Source of the DNA: an uncultured Clostridia bacterium
Lineage (GTDB): Bacteria > Bacillota > Clostridia > Christensenellales > Aristaeellaceae
Length of the DNA: 50,032 nt
Assembly: GCA_946536315.1 (NCBI GenBank)
Contig: CAMNEH010000007.1
Location: 1 to 50,032, forward strand
Reading direction: 5' to 3'
Under the pieces are notes generated by a model. The model saw nothing but the letters and a program-made list of their open reading frames with translations. It was not told where the DNA came from and made no database searches. Positions 27,317-37,115 of the stretch are shown here, in pieces (position 1 is the stretch's first letter; each line of letters opens with the position of its first letter). Position numbers and translations under genes: made by a program.

Positions 27317-28903
27317 TCAGTTGACGCCGATCGTTTCGATGCCCTTCAGCATATCCGGTTCCCGGATATCGCGCACATTGGTGAACAGGTATCGCGTCAA
27401 TACCGCGCCGCCGCGGTAATACAGGCAGATAAACGGACAGTCCTGCGCAAAGATCGTCTGGATCCGGCGAAGCGCCTGCTGATAGCTGTACTGGTTGGTG
27501 CACTTGCGCAGGTCGTTAATCGCGTTGTTCATTTCACTGTTCCTGTATCGCCCGTAATTGCCGGTGTTGGGACCGTACAGCAAAAAGCCTGGATCAGGGA
27601 CGGAATCCATCTGGAACGCCGCCAGACACAGGTCAAAATTCCCTGCCTGCAGCCGTTCCTTGGCCAGCGCAAACGACACCAGGTACACGCGGACCTCGAT
27701 GCCCGCCTTGGCGAGCTGGTCGCGGATTTCGTTGGCCGTTTCCACGCGGACAGAGTTTTCCGCTTCTTCATACACCCACAGGCGCAGCGAAAGGTTGACG
27801 CGCTTACCGTCCCGCATCATGTCGCGGATGCCGTCCTCGTTGGTATCGACCCAGCCGGCTTCCTCCAGCAGGCGGTTGGCTTTCGCCAGGTTGTAGGTGA
27901 AATAATCCTCACCGTTATCGTCGCTGGGATCATAATACATCCACGTGCCGCGGGGAAACGGCGTGTCCGTCCGCGAGGTCATCCCATAGTAGGCATTGTT
28001 CGACAGCGAATCAGGGTCCAGCGCGTAGCGGATCGCCCAGCGGACGTTGACGTCCTCCAATTCGTACGAATTCAGGTTGATCAGAAGCGTCTCCAGCTGC
28101 CGCGTTCGATAGTCCATATTGACGCTGGTGACGCCGCCGCGGTACTGCGCGGTGGTCACCGAGCGCGTGACGATGGCGTCCACGCGGTTATACTCATAGT
28201 CTGCCGTCAGATCACGGTTGGTGGCGGAAAAAAAGGCGTTGATGTTCTTGACGTGCGGTTCCTCCCCCCACCAGTAGGGATTGTACGAAAGGTACAGGTA
28301 ATTTGCCGGACTGAAGCTGTCGGCGCGGTATGGCCCGGACCCGATGGGATACTCGAACTGGACCTCCGAGGCCTTCAGGATGGGGAAGTTCATGGCATAA
28401 ATCACGCCGTAATACGGCCTCGCCGCCGTAATGATCACGGTTTTGGCGTCATTGGCCGACGCGGAGGAGACCACATACCTCAGCGACGCGTAGACGCCGT
28501 GGTTTTCGGCGTTTTCATCCTTGGCCAGGCGCAGGATCTCATTGACTGTCGCGGCGACGTCGTAGGCCGTCAGCTGTGTGCCGTCGCTGAAATAGACGTC
28601 ATCGCGCAGAACGAAGGTCCAGCTTTTGCAGTCGTCGCCATAGCGCCAGTCTGATGCGACATAGGCTTCCGGCTCATACTGATCGTTCAGCCGGATCAGG
28701 CTTTCATACATCAGGCTGTGCAGGGACTGAAAATCCCGCTCGAGCGCCCACAGTGGGTTCAGGTAATTGGTCTTGACGGAGATCATTCCGACAGAAAACG
28801 TGTCAGAGGTCAGCTGCTGCGCCTGACAGGCGCACAGAAGCAGGGCCGCCGTCAGCAGCACTGTGACCAGTATCCGGGTAATAATGTTCGCAATAGATCG
28901 CAT
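27317..28903 (-). CDS. ABC transporter substrate-binding lipoprotein (peptide/nickel type, SBP_bac_5)
   Basis: Lipobox LLLCAC; family patterns such as WTFVLRDDVYFSDGTQLTAYDVAATVNEI, GSGPYRADSF and NPYWWGEEPHVKNI. Confidence 0.88.
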   Translation of the reverse strand: MRSIANIITRILVTVLLTAALLLCACQAQQLTSDTFSVGMISVKTNYLNPLWALERDFQSLHSLMYESLIRLNDQYEPEAYVASDWRYGDDCKSWTFVLRDDVYFSDGTQLTAYDVAATVNEILRLAKDENAENHGVYASLRYVVSSASANDAKTVIITAARPYYGVIYAMNFPILKASEVQFEYPIGSGPYRADSFSPANYLYLSYNPYWWGEEPHVKNINAFFSATNRDLTADYEYNRVDAIVTRSVTTAQYRGGVTSVNMDYRTRQLETLLINLNSYELEDVNVRWAIRYALDPDSLSNNAYYGMTSRTDTPFPRGTWMYYDPSDDNGEDYFTYNLAKANRLLEEAGWVDTNEDGIRDMMRDGKRVNLSLRLWVYEEAENSVRVETANEIRDQLAKAGIEVRVYLVSFALAKERLQAGNFDLCLAAFQMDSVPDPGFLLYGPNTGNYGRYRNSEMNNAINDLRKCTNQYSYQQALRRIQTIFAQDCPFICLYYRGGAVLTRYLFTNVRDIREPDMLKGIETIGVN

Positions 28904-29552
28904 ATGAATTGATCACCTTTCTGGCATATTCCTTCGTGGACTGCGTCGGAATGTCGCTGAAGCGCAGTGTCCGGTGGTCGTCCGAATACTTGTACAGCCA
29001 ATAATCCACATTGTTGGGTCCCGCATGATACGCGCATGCCACCAGGACCGGATCTCCGCCGAACCGGTCGGAAAGGATCCGCACATAGTTGGCGCCGATG
29101 CAGATATTCGTTTCCGGATCGAACAGATCCTCCTCCGTGACGTTCCGACCGTCATATTTTGTCCCCCGGACATACGTCAGCGCGGACGGTATCAGCTGCA
29201 TCAGCCCACGCGCCTGGGTGGAGGCGACGAACGCGTACGGGTCGTAGCTGCTCTCGTTCAAGATGATCGCCGCCAGGAACGCCGGCCGCAGCCCATATTC
29301 GGCCGCATACTGCTCGATCAGGGAACGGTACTTGACCGTCGTGCGGTACACGCGGCGGTCATAGGCGGCCTTTTCCTCGTCGAGCGCCTGGCGCAGGTCG
29401 GCCAGCCTGGCGTCGCTGACCAGCAGCTTCGCGAAGCAGAAGAGCAGCAGCACGCTCATGCCGCAGATGGTCAGCCATTGTCCGCGCGAAAGGCGGCGCT
29501 TTTTCCGCCGGGCCTGCCGCCTGCCGCCCGGCGTCCTGTCATTCTGCTGCAT
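28803..29552 (-). CDS. Lytic transglycosylase (SLT domain)
   Basis: N-terminal TM; AIILNESSYDPYAFVASTQARGLMQLIPSA, ICIGANYVRILSDRFGGDPVLVACAYHAGPNNVDYWL. Confidence 0.9.
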   Translation of the reverse strand: MQQNDRTPGGRRQARRKKRRLSRGQWLTICGMSVLLLFCFAKLLVSDARLADLRQALDEEKAAYDRRVYRTTVKYRSLIEQYAAEYGLRPAFLAAIILNESSYDPYAFVASTQARGLMQLIPSALTYVRGTKYDGRNVTEEDLFDPETNICIGANYVRILSDRFGGDPVLVACAYHAGPNNVDYWLYKYSDDHRTLRFSDIPTQSTKEYARKVINSYAIYCEHYYPDTGHSAADGGPASVRLSGAAADL

Positions 29553-30165
29553 TCGCCGTCTCCCCCGCCCTTCTTTGCTTCAGTTCGCCAAGCAGCCGCA
29601 GCGCCTGGGCTTCGGTATCCGCCATGCTGCCCCGGGTGTCGATCCATCGGTCCGCCCGTCGGCGCTTTTCCAGCGCGCTCATCTGACTGCGTATGCGACG
29701 CAGCGCCTGCGCCCTGCTCAAGCCGTCGCGCCGCATCAGCCGCGCCAGCTGCGTGCTCTGCGGGAGCCAGGTGCACCACACCTCGTCGCAAAGCGTCTCC
29801 AGTCCCGCTTCATACAGCAGCGGCGCGTCCAGCACCATCAGCGGAACGTCCGCCTGCGCGCCGGCCCGCAGACGGCGCTCGATCTCCGCCCGGATCAGGG
29901 GATGCATGATCCCGTTGAGCCGCGAGAGCGCCTGCTGATCGCCGAACACCAGCGCCGCGAGCGCTGGACGGTCGAGGGCATCCCCGGTAAATACACCGGG
30001 GCCGAAGGCCTCCCGGATCAGCGGAAGCGCCATTCCGCCATGCTGCGTGAGCTCGTGAGAAATACGGTCCGCGTCCACGATCATCGCGCCTTCACGCGCC
30101 AGCAGCCCGCTCACAAAGCTTTTGCCGGTCGCGATGCCGCCCGTCAGTCCGATGCACACGCTCAT
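29539..30165 (-). CDS. coaE: Dephospho-CoA kinase
   Basis: MSVCIGLTGGIATGKSFVSGLLAREGAMIVDADRISHEL. Confidence 0.95.
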   Translation of the reverse strand: MSVCIGLTGGIATGKSFVSGLLAREGAMIVDADRISHELTQHGGMALPLIREAFGPGVFTGDALDRPALAALVFGDQQALSRLNGIMHPLIRAEIERRLRAGAQADVPLMVLDAPLLYEAGLETLCDEVWCTWLPQSTQLARLMRRDGLSRAQALRRIRSQMSALEKRRRADRWIDTRGSMADTEAQALRLLGELKQRRAGETANAAE

Positions 30166-32699
30166 TTGGTCTCGTACCAGCTCTTTCCGGTCTTGACTTC
30201 CGCCAGAAGCGGCACGTTCAGCGCCGTCACCTGCTCCATCGTCTCCTTCAGCAGCGCCGCGGCGCGCTCCGCCTGCGCTTCCGGCGCCTCGATCAGCAGC
30301 TCGTCATGCACCTGCAGGATCAGGCGGCAATCTGGCAGCTCCTTTCTGAGGCGTTCCGCCACCCGGACCATCGCGAGCTTGATGATGTCCGCCGCTGTGC
30401 CCTGTACGGGCATGTTCATCGCGACGCGTTCGCCGAAAGCGCGCCGCGGGCCCTTCTCCTGTAGTTCAGGCAGCGGACGGCGCCGGCCAAAGAGTGTTTC
30501 CGCGTAGCCGCGATCATACCCTTCGCGCTTCATGCGTTCCATAAAACTGTGGATACCCGGATACCGTTCCAGATACCGGTCGATAAACGCCTTCGCCTCA
30601 CGCCGGGGCATGTGAATGTTTCTCGCCAGCCCAAAGTCGCTGATGCCATAGACGATGCCGAAGTTGACCGCCTTGGCGTTGGAACGCATTTCGTGCGTGA
30701 CCTGTTCAATGGGCAGCCCGTAAACCTCCGCGGCCGTCCGCGCATGAATGTCCTGGTTCCGGCGGAAGGCGTCCGTCATGGCTGCATCGCCGCTCATGTG
30801 CGCCAGCACGCGCAGCTCGATCTGCGAATAATCCGCGTCGACCAGCAGGCATCCGTCCGGCGCGATGAACGCACGCCGGATTTCACGGCCCAGGTCCGTG
30901 CGCACCGGAATATTCTGCAGATTGGGCTCGGAGGATGAAATCCGGCCCGTGGCCGTCGCCACCTGGTCAAAGTAGGAATGCACTCGGCCGGTCGCGTCGA
31001 TCTTATTCAGCAGGCCGTCGATATATGTGCCGCTGAATTTCACGTACGTGCGGTATTCCAGGATCGCCTCGATCGCGGGATGCTCGTCTGCGAGCTTCTC
31101 AAGCGTTTCCGCGTCCGTGGAATAGCCGCGCTGCGTCTTCCTGCCCGCCTTGAGCCCGAGCACCTCGAACAGCACATGCCCCAGCTGCTGCGGAGAATTC
31201 AGGTTAAACCCGTCCACGCCCGTCAGCCGGTACACCTCCTGCCTGAGGGATTCGATCTTCGCGCGGTAGTCCTCGCCCAGTGCCGTCAGCACCTGCCGGT
31301 CGACCAGAAAGCCCGCCTGTTCCATATCGAACAGCACGGCGCTCAGCGGCAGCTCGATCTCCCGGTACAAATCCAGCATGCCCTCCCGCGCCAGCGACTG
31401 GCGCTGGCGTTCCGCCAGCTGGCAAAGGCCATACGCGTCCGCGGCGGCATAGTTTTCGAGCGGATAGGCGCGCTTCAGAGGGTTTTTCAGGTATTCAGCC
31501 AGCATGGTATCCCACGCGATCGACGGAGCGGAACAGCCTGCGCTGTAAAAGCTGTGCAGCAGGCGCTTTCCATCGTGCGTCTGCCAGGGCTGCGCCGTCA
31601 GCGGCTGCAGCGCTTCGAGCGCCTCCGGCAGGCTGAGACCGTCATCCAGCAATGTCTGCGCCAAAGGGAGCTTCGCCAGCTGTCCGCCCACATACACGCT
31701 GAGCGCCTGATCGTCCAGATAGACCGACGCCTGATCCCCGCGATGACGCTCCGCAAAGGCAGCGGCCGCGTCCCGGGTGGCCAGGCGCTCCGCTTCCATC
31801 TGCGGCGCAGCCGCCTCAGGCTCCTTGGGCTGAACGGAGGGCCAGACCTTCTCTGCCTGCCTGAGCACCGCGTTCAGCTGGTACTTCCGCAGCGTCTGGC
31901 GTCCGCCGTCGCCGCGGGCATAGGCGCAGGCCTCGTAATCCAGCTCGATCGGCACATCGGTGCGGATGCGCGCCAGTTCTCTCGAAAACCGGCCCTGCTC
32001 CGCATATGTGCGCAGGCGCTCCCCCAGCTTGCCGGGCACGGTGTCCGCATGCGCCAGCGTCCCCTCCAGCGAGCCGTATTCAGCCAGCAGCTTCACCGCG
32101 GTCTTTTCGCCGACGCCCGGAATCCCCGGAATATTGTCGCTGGCGTCGCCCATCAGGCCTTTCCAGTCGATGACCTGCTGCGGCGTGATACCATAGACGT
32201 TTTTCACCTCTTCCGGAGTGAACAGGACCGTTTCGGAGATGCCCCTGCGGGTAAACAGCAGCCTGGTATCCTCGCTGACCAGCTGAAGCGCATCCCGGTC
32301 GCCCGTCAGCAGCAGGGTTTCCGTCCCGCGCTCGCGGTTGAGCCGGCTGACGGTGCCCAGGATGTCGTCCGCCTCAAAGCCCGCCAACGAATAGACCGGA
32401 ATATGCATCTGCGGCAGGATCTCGCGGATCAGGCCAAACTGGCTGACCAGGTCGTCCGGCGTTTTCTGCCGCCCGGCCTTGTACTCCTGATACTGTAGAT
32501 GGCGGAAGGTCGGCGCGTGTTCATCGAACGCCGCGGCGCAGTAGTCCGGCGCGTACGTCTCCAGTACCTTGAAGAGCATCATCAGAAAGCCGTGCACCGC
32601 GTTCGTCGGCACGCCGTCCGCGTCCATTGGGGGCAGCGCGTGATACGCGCGATGCATCAGGGAATTGCCGTCTACGATCAAAAAAAGAGGAAGGGACAT
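30162..32699 (-). CDS. polA: DNA polymerase I
   Basis: 5-prime nuclease domain LIVDGNSLMHRAYHALPP; polymerase motifs DYSQIELRVLAHMSGD, RRAKxxNFGIVYG-like and QVHDELLIEAP; ATG at 32699 chosen over 32747. Confidence 0.96.
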   Translation of the reverse strand: MSLPLFLIVDGNSLMHRAYHALPPMDADGVPTNAVHGFLMMLFKVLETYAPDYCAAAFDEHAPTFRHLQYQEYKAGRQKTPDDLVSQFGLIREILPQMHIPVYSLAGFEADDILGTVSRLNRERGTETLLLTGDRDALQLVSEDTRLLFTRRGISETVLFTPEEVKNVYGITPQQVIDWKGLMGDASDNIPGIPGVGEKTAVKLLAEYGSLEGTLAHADTVPGKLGERLRTYAEQGRFSRELARIRTDVPIELDYEACAYARGDGGRQTLRKYQLNAVLRQAEKVWPSVQPKEPEAAAPQMEAERLATRDAAAAFAERHRGDQASVYLDDQALSVYVGGQLAKLPLAQTLLDDGLSLPEALEALQPLTAQPWQTHDGKRLLHSFYSAGCSAPSIAWDTMLAEYLKNPLKRAYPLENYAAADAYGLCQLAERQRQSLAREGMLDLYREIELPLSAVLFDMEQAGFLVDRQVLTALGEDYRAKIESLRQEVYRLTGVDGFNLNSPQQLGHVLFEVLGLKAGRKTQRGYSTDAETLEKLADEHPAIEAILEYRTYVKFSGTYIDGLLNKIDATGRVHSYFDQVATATGRISSSEPNLQNIPVRTDLGREIRRAFIAPDGCLLVDADYSQIELRVLAHMSGDAAMTDAFRRNQDIHARTAAEVYGLPIEQVTHEMRSNAKAVNFGIVYGISDFGLARNIHMPRREAKAFIDRYLERYPGIHSFMERMKREGYDRGYAETLFGRRRPLPELQEKGPRRAFGERVAMNMPVQGTAADIIKLAMVRVAERLRKELPDCRLILQVHDELLIEAPEAQAERAAALLKETMEQVTALNVPLLAEVKTGKSWYETK

Positions 32700-32715
32700 C
32701 GGCGCAAGCCTCCTT

Positions 32716-33870
32716 TCATCCGGCGCGGCCACGCATGGCGCCGCCAAACAGAACCATCATGTAATTCGTGCCCGTGTAGCGCACAAGCAGCCAATACAGC
32801 CCCGCCAGAAACGCGAGCGTCAGCAGGACCGCGGTCAGGACCCGCCAGACGCTGACGGGCGCTTCTCCGCTCACCTTGCCGTTTTCACCGTTGACCAGCA
32901 CGTGGTACACGCGTTTCCTGTGGGTATAGGCGGTCATATACATGGGCAGAAGGAGCAGCTGATAGCGCGCGCCGGTGTGCTCCGTTTCCAGACGGAGCAC
33001 CTGCGCCTCATCCGCGCGCTGAAGGATATCCTCCCGGGCCAGCACCGCCATGCGCCTGTCCACCATGTTCTGCGCCTTGGTCCAGCCTTCGTGGACGTTC
33101 ACCTCAGGCTTTTCACACCCGAAGCCGGCGATATATTCCGGGCTGTAGCGCACCAGGCGGCTGAGGTGATACGGCAGAACACCTGACAGCAGCTTCTCGC
33201 TCAGGCGCTCGCTGCCATCCAGCATCAGGTCATCGAAATCCGCGGTGACCGTGCCTGTGACCGGCTCCCAGCGCGTACGCTTTTGCGGCTGTGTTTCCTG
33301 GCGCTGCTTTCCGTCGCGGTCCGTCACGGTCACGGGCAACTGCACATCATAGCGGCGGCCCTCCTTCCCGTGATATGCCGACACGGCGTGATCGATGTAG
33401 TTCCAATGAGAAAGGTACACACCCATGATATGTCCCTGCGCAGCCTTTTTCCTGAAGGCGGACGGCGCGAACAGCCTGCCGCGCAGCCAGCTGCGAAAGC
33501 GCGCCTTCGCCTGCTTCGGGGTCAGCTGAAAGGCGATGAGGCTTTCCGGCGCGATGCCGGCCTTGCCTGGACCGTCCTGTACACGGGGGCTGCCGCAGAA
33601 GGGGCATTCCTTCACCGAAGTCTCGCCGGTCAGTACGAGCTCCGCTCCGCAGGCGTCACACCTGACGACACGTGTCGCGTCTCCCCACGCCGCGTCCTCC
33701 TCCAGCGGCGCAAAGTGGATGTCGTACTCGTTCGGCGTTTCACGCGCGACATGGAAGGGCTTGAGCGCGCCGCAGTACGGACATTTCAGCTGCTGATCCT
33801 CAGGGGAAAAGATCATCCGTCCGCCGCAGGAGGCGCAGGAAAAACTGTTGGTTTTTTCCGTTTCGTACAT
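32716..33870 (-). CDS. Double zinc-ribbon membrane-associated protein
   Basis: CASCGGRMIFSPEDQQLKCPYCG and CDACGAELVLTGETSVKECPFCG; C-terminal TM VLTAVLLTLAFLAGLYWLL. Confidence 0.75.
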   Translation of the reverse strand: MYETEKTNSFSCASCGGRMIFSPEDQQLKCPYCGALKPFHVARETPNEYDIHFAPLEEDAAWGDATRVVRCDACGAELVLTGETSVKECPFCGSPRVQDGPGKAGIAPESLIAFQLTPKQAKARFRSWLRGRLFAPSAFRKKAAQGHIMGVYLSHWNYIDHAVSAYHGKEGRRYDVQLPVTVTDRDGKQRQETQPQKRTRWEPVTGTVTADFDDLMLDGSERLSEKLLSGVLPYHLSRLVRYSPEYIAGFGCEKPEVNVHEGWTKAQNMVDRRMAVLAREDILQRADEAQVLRLETEHTGARYQLLLLPMYMTAYTHRKRVYHVLVNGENGKVSGEAPVSVWRVLTAVLLTLAFLAGLYWLLVRYTGTNYMMVLFGGAMRGRAG

Positions 33871-33888
33871 GCGTCCTCTCCTGCTGTT

Positions 33889-36800
33889 TTACTCGTTATC
33901 TCCGTTGAGCAGCCCTTCGCTCATCATCTGGACATACTCATCCCGGGAAATGATCGTTTTGCGCGGTTTGCTGCCCTCGGATTCGGAGATGATGCCGCGC
34001 TTGGTCATTTCGTCAATGATTCTGCCTGCCCGCGCGTAGCCGATGCGGAGGGTACGCTGCAGCATGCTGATGGAGGTTTGCCCGTCCTGAACCGCCATGC
34101 GGATGGCCTCGTTCAGAAGGTCTGAGAACTCGTTTTCCCGCACCTCGGACACCGTTTCCGGCGCGTCGTCCTGCGCGGAGGCGGCGCTCTCGCTCTGCGA
34201 CTGCAGCGCGTCCTGAATGGAGGTGTTGTAATCCGGCTGATAGCGGGCCTGAATGTTTTCTGCGATGCGGGCGACCTCGTCGTCGGATACGAAACAGCCC
34301 TGTACGCGCAGCGGCTTGGACGCGCCGACCGGCAGGTAGAGCATGTCGCCCTTGCCCATCAGCTTTTCAGCGCCGTTGATATCGATGATCGTGCGGCTGT
34401 CGACGCCGCTGGACACCGTAAAGGCGATCCGGCTGGGAATATTGTTCTTGATCACACCGGTGATAACGTCGACCGAAGGACGCTGCGTGGCGAGCACCAG
34501 GTAGATGCCCGCGGCGCGGGCGAGCGCGGCCAGACGACGGATGCTTTCTTCCACGTCCTTGCGGCACACTTCCATCAGGTCGGCCATTTCGTCAATGATG
34601 ACCACGATGTGCGGCAGGCGGTCGTCCTCTGGCACCTTCTTGTTGTAGCCCTCCAGCGACCGGACATTCTGCTTGGAAAACCTGGCATAGCGGTCCAGCA
34701 TTTCGTTGACCGTCCAGTTCAGCGCGACCGCCGCCTTCTTGGGATCGCAGACGACCGGGATCAGGAGGTGCGGGATGCCGTTGTACACCTGCAGCTCGAC
34801 CTGCTTGGGGTCCACCATGATCAGGCGCACGTCCTTGGGCGAAGCGCGGTACAGCAGGCTGCACACGATCGAGTTGATGCATACGGATTTACCGCTGCCG
34901 GTCGCGCCGGCGATCAGCAGGTGCGGCATCCTGGACAGGTCGCCGATGATCGGTGTGCCCGCAATATCCTTGCCCAGCGCGACGGACAGCGGAGAGGAGG
35001 CGCTGCGCATTTCCGGACTGTCCAGCACCTCGCGCAGCATGACGGGACTGACCTTGCTGTTCGGCACCTCGAGGCCGATGTACGACGTCCCCGGGATCGG
35101 CGTTTCCAATCGGATCCGGTCAGAGCCCATCTCCAGCATCAGGTTGTCCAGCACGCCCACCACCTGCTTGACCTTGACGCCCTCCGCCAGCTTGAGCGCA
35201 AACCGGGTGATGGCCGGGCCGTGGGTGATTTCACGCACCTGCGCATCGACGTTGAAGGTTTTCAGCGTGCGCTCGATCTGGGCGGCGCGCGACTGGTCCT
35301 CCAGCGTGGATTCGCCCGGGCTGGCTGCCTTGGGCAGCGACAGAAAGCTCACCGGCGGCGGGGTATACGGACCGTTGAACGCCGGGGATTTGTGCTCAGG
35401 CATCACCGGCGTGCTGTCCATTCTTCCCGCGGCGGGATCGGACTGCGGCTGCGGCCGGACCGGCTCATGATTGATCACCGGCAGGTCCACCGGCGCGGTA
35501 TGCACCGGCTCCGGCCGCGACTGGCTCAGCTCCCGCTGCTGCTGGCGTGTCTGGTTCAGACTGGCCTGCAGATCCTTGAGCTGCTTTTGCCATTTGCTGA
35601 GATGTCCGTCGTCCTCCGGCGCGGCCGGCTGGCGCTCAGGCTTCGGGGCGGCCGGCTGTTCGGCGGGAGTGTCAGCTTCCTTCAGCTCAGGCGCCGGCGT
35701 TCTGGATGCGGTGCGGGAGGGCTGGGGCTTCACACTGGGCGGCGGATCGGCAGGCGCGTCGTTTTCCCACGGCACGGGCGCCGGCGTCATGGGCGCAGTG
35801 CGGGAGGGCTGGGGCTTCACACTGGACTGTGGCGGATCGGCAGGGGCGTCTGTCTCCCACGGCAAGGGGTCCGGCGCTTTGGGCGCAGCGACAGAGGGCT
35901 GCGCCGCCTGCGCGGGCGCCTGCCACGGTGTCTGCTCCGGCGAAGCCTGTTCCGGCTCAGAGACGTCGAAAGCGGGAGGCATCCACGGCGCCGGTTCAGG
36001 CGTTACGGCTGCCTGTCCGGAAGGAGTGATGTCCTCCCCGGCATCAGCGGTCACTTCCGGCGTCGCCGGCGCGTCCGTCCAGGGCAAATCGTTGCCATTC
36101 ACCTCGTACGCGCCGTCCGGATGCAGCACAAAGGACTCGTGATACAATTCATTCTGCGTATTCAGCGGCGTGAACGGGCCGTTCTGCGCCAGCGGGGCGT
36201 CCTGCGTCATTTCCGGGCGGCGGAAATCCTGATCCTGCGCAGGCGCGGCGGCGGGCTCAGGCGCAGGCTCATCATACACCCAGCGCACATTTGAATACGG
36301 ATTGCTGGCGTTGGCATAGGCCGGACGCTCCTGCTGGATCGGAGAGAAGGATGGCTGTGGGGCCGGCGCGGGAGCTGGCGCAGGCGCCTCCTTTCGCTGG
36401 CCGCTCCTGCGCTGGCGGAAACGCTCCATGGCGTCCGATGCGCCTCGGATCAGGCGGCTGGGACGAACGCCGAACAGCGCAAAGGCGCACCCGACCGTGA
36501 CCACCACGCCCATCAGCTGGCATAGCACGGCGCCAAAGAGGACATACAGCGGGTAAGCCGTCAGCAGCGACAGCGCGCCGCCGGCGCCGAGCGAATCCAT
36601 CCGGTATCCCCAGTGAAACAGCTGCTGGAAATAGGCAGGAAAGGACGCGGGGCCGTACGAATTCGCGGTGAAGTGCTGGTTATTGTAGATCTTGATGTAA
36701 TCCAGCAGGCTGATCACGCCCTGGGTGCGAACCTTGGTCATGCTGGTCACCAGGCCCAGCACGCTCAGGTACAGCAGCAGCGCGAAGAAGGGCGCGCGAA

Positions 36801-37071
36801 AGGAGACGCGGTGGTAGCAGCTGACGACCAGCGCCGCCCCGCACCACACGACTAAAAAGGGCAGCACGGGACTCAAGCTGCCCGCCAGCCCCCGCAGATA
36901 GGCGCGGATCGCGGTCATGACCACGCTGCCGCCGGCAGCCACCAGGCTCAGCGCGCCGGCTGTGCCCACGGCGATCAGCAGGACGCCCAGCGCGTATCTG
37001 AGCGGTACGCCCGGCGCGCTGGAACGGATGGAGGGAGCCTGCTTTGCGGACTTTTTTTGTTTGTTCGGCAT
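33889..37071 (-). CDS. FtsK/SpoIIIE family DNA translocase
   Basis: N-terminal TMs, long Pro/Ala linker, GATGSGKSVCINSIVCSLLYRASPKDVRLIMVDPKQVEL, C-terminal winged helix ISMLQRTLRIGYARAGRIIDEM. Confidence 0.95.
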   Translation of the reverse strand: MPNKQKKSAKQAPSIRSSAPGVPLRYALGVLLIAVGTAGALSLVAAGGSVVMTAIRAYLRGLAGSLSPVLPFLVVWCGAALVVSCYHRVSFRAPFFALLLYLSVLGLVTSMTKVRTQGVISLLDYIKIYNNQHFTANSYGPASFPAYFQQLFHWGYRMDSLGAGGALSLLTAYPLYVLFGAVLCQLMGVVVTVGCAFALFGVRPSRLIRGASDAMERFRQRRSGQRKEAPAPAPAPAPQPSFSPIQQERPAYANASNPYSNVRWVYDEPAPEPAAAPAQDQDFRRPEMTQDAPLAQNGPFTPLNTQNELYHESFVLHPDGAYEVNGNDLPWTDAPATPEVTADAGEDITPSGQAAVTPEPAPWMPPAFDVSEPEQASPEQTPWQAPAQAAQPSVAAPKAPDPLPWETDAPADPPQSSVKPQPSRTAPMTPAPVPWENDAPADPPPSVKPQPSRTASRTPAPELKEADTPAEQPAAPKPERQPAAPEDDGHLSKWQKQLKDLQASLNQTRQQQRELSQSRPEPVHTAPVDLPVINHEPVRPQPQSDPAAGRMDSTPVMPEHKSPAFNGPYTPPPVSFLSLPKAASPGESTLEDQSRAAQIERTLKTFNVDAQVREITHGPAITRFALKLAEGVKVKQVVGVLDNLMLEMGSDRIRLETPIPGTSYIGLEVPNSKVSPVMLREVLDSPEMRSASSPLSVALGKDIAGTPIIGDLSRMPHLLIAGATGSGKSVCINSIVCSLLYRASPKDVRLIMVDPKQVELQVYNGIPHLLIPVVCDPKKAAVALNWTVNEMLDRYARFSKQNVRSLEGYNKKVPEDDRLPHIVVIIDEMADLMEVCRKDVEESIRRLAALARAAGIYLVLATQRPSVDVITGVIKNNIPSRIAFTVSSGVDSRTIIDINGAEKLMGKGDMLYLPVGASKPLRVQGCFVSDDEVARIAENIQARYQPDYNTSIQDALQSQSESAASAQDDAPETVSEVRENEFSDLLNEAIRMAVQDGQTSISMLQRTLRIGYARAGRIIDEMTKRGIISESEGSKPRKTIISRDEYVQMMSEGLLNGDNE

Positions 37072-37115
37072 GAATGTTCCTTCAGTTTGCAGGTGCTTGA
37101 CGACCTGCGTCTTAC

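Noticed and set aside
27275-28654. 459-aa plus-strand ORF opposite the SBP gene
   Set aside because: Antisense to a clear SBP_bac_5 lipoprotein; composition typical of high-GC shadow ORFs.
30978-32498. 506-aa plus-strand ORF opposite polA
   Set aside because: Antisense shadow of an unambiguous polymerase gene.
34609-36294. 561-aa plus-strand ORF opposite ftsK/spoIIIE
   Set aside because: Antisense shadow with Arg-rich low-complexity translation.
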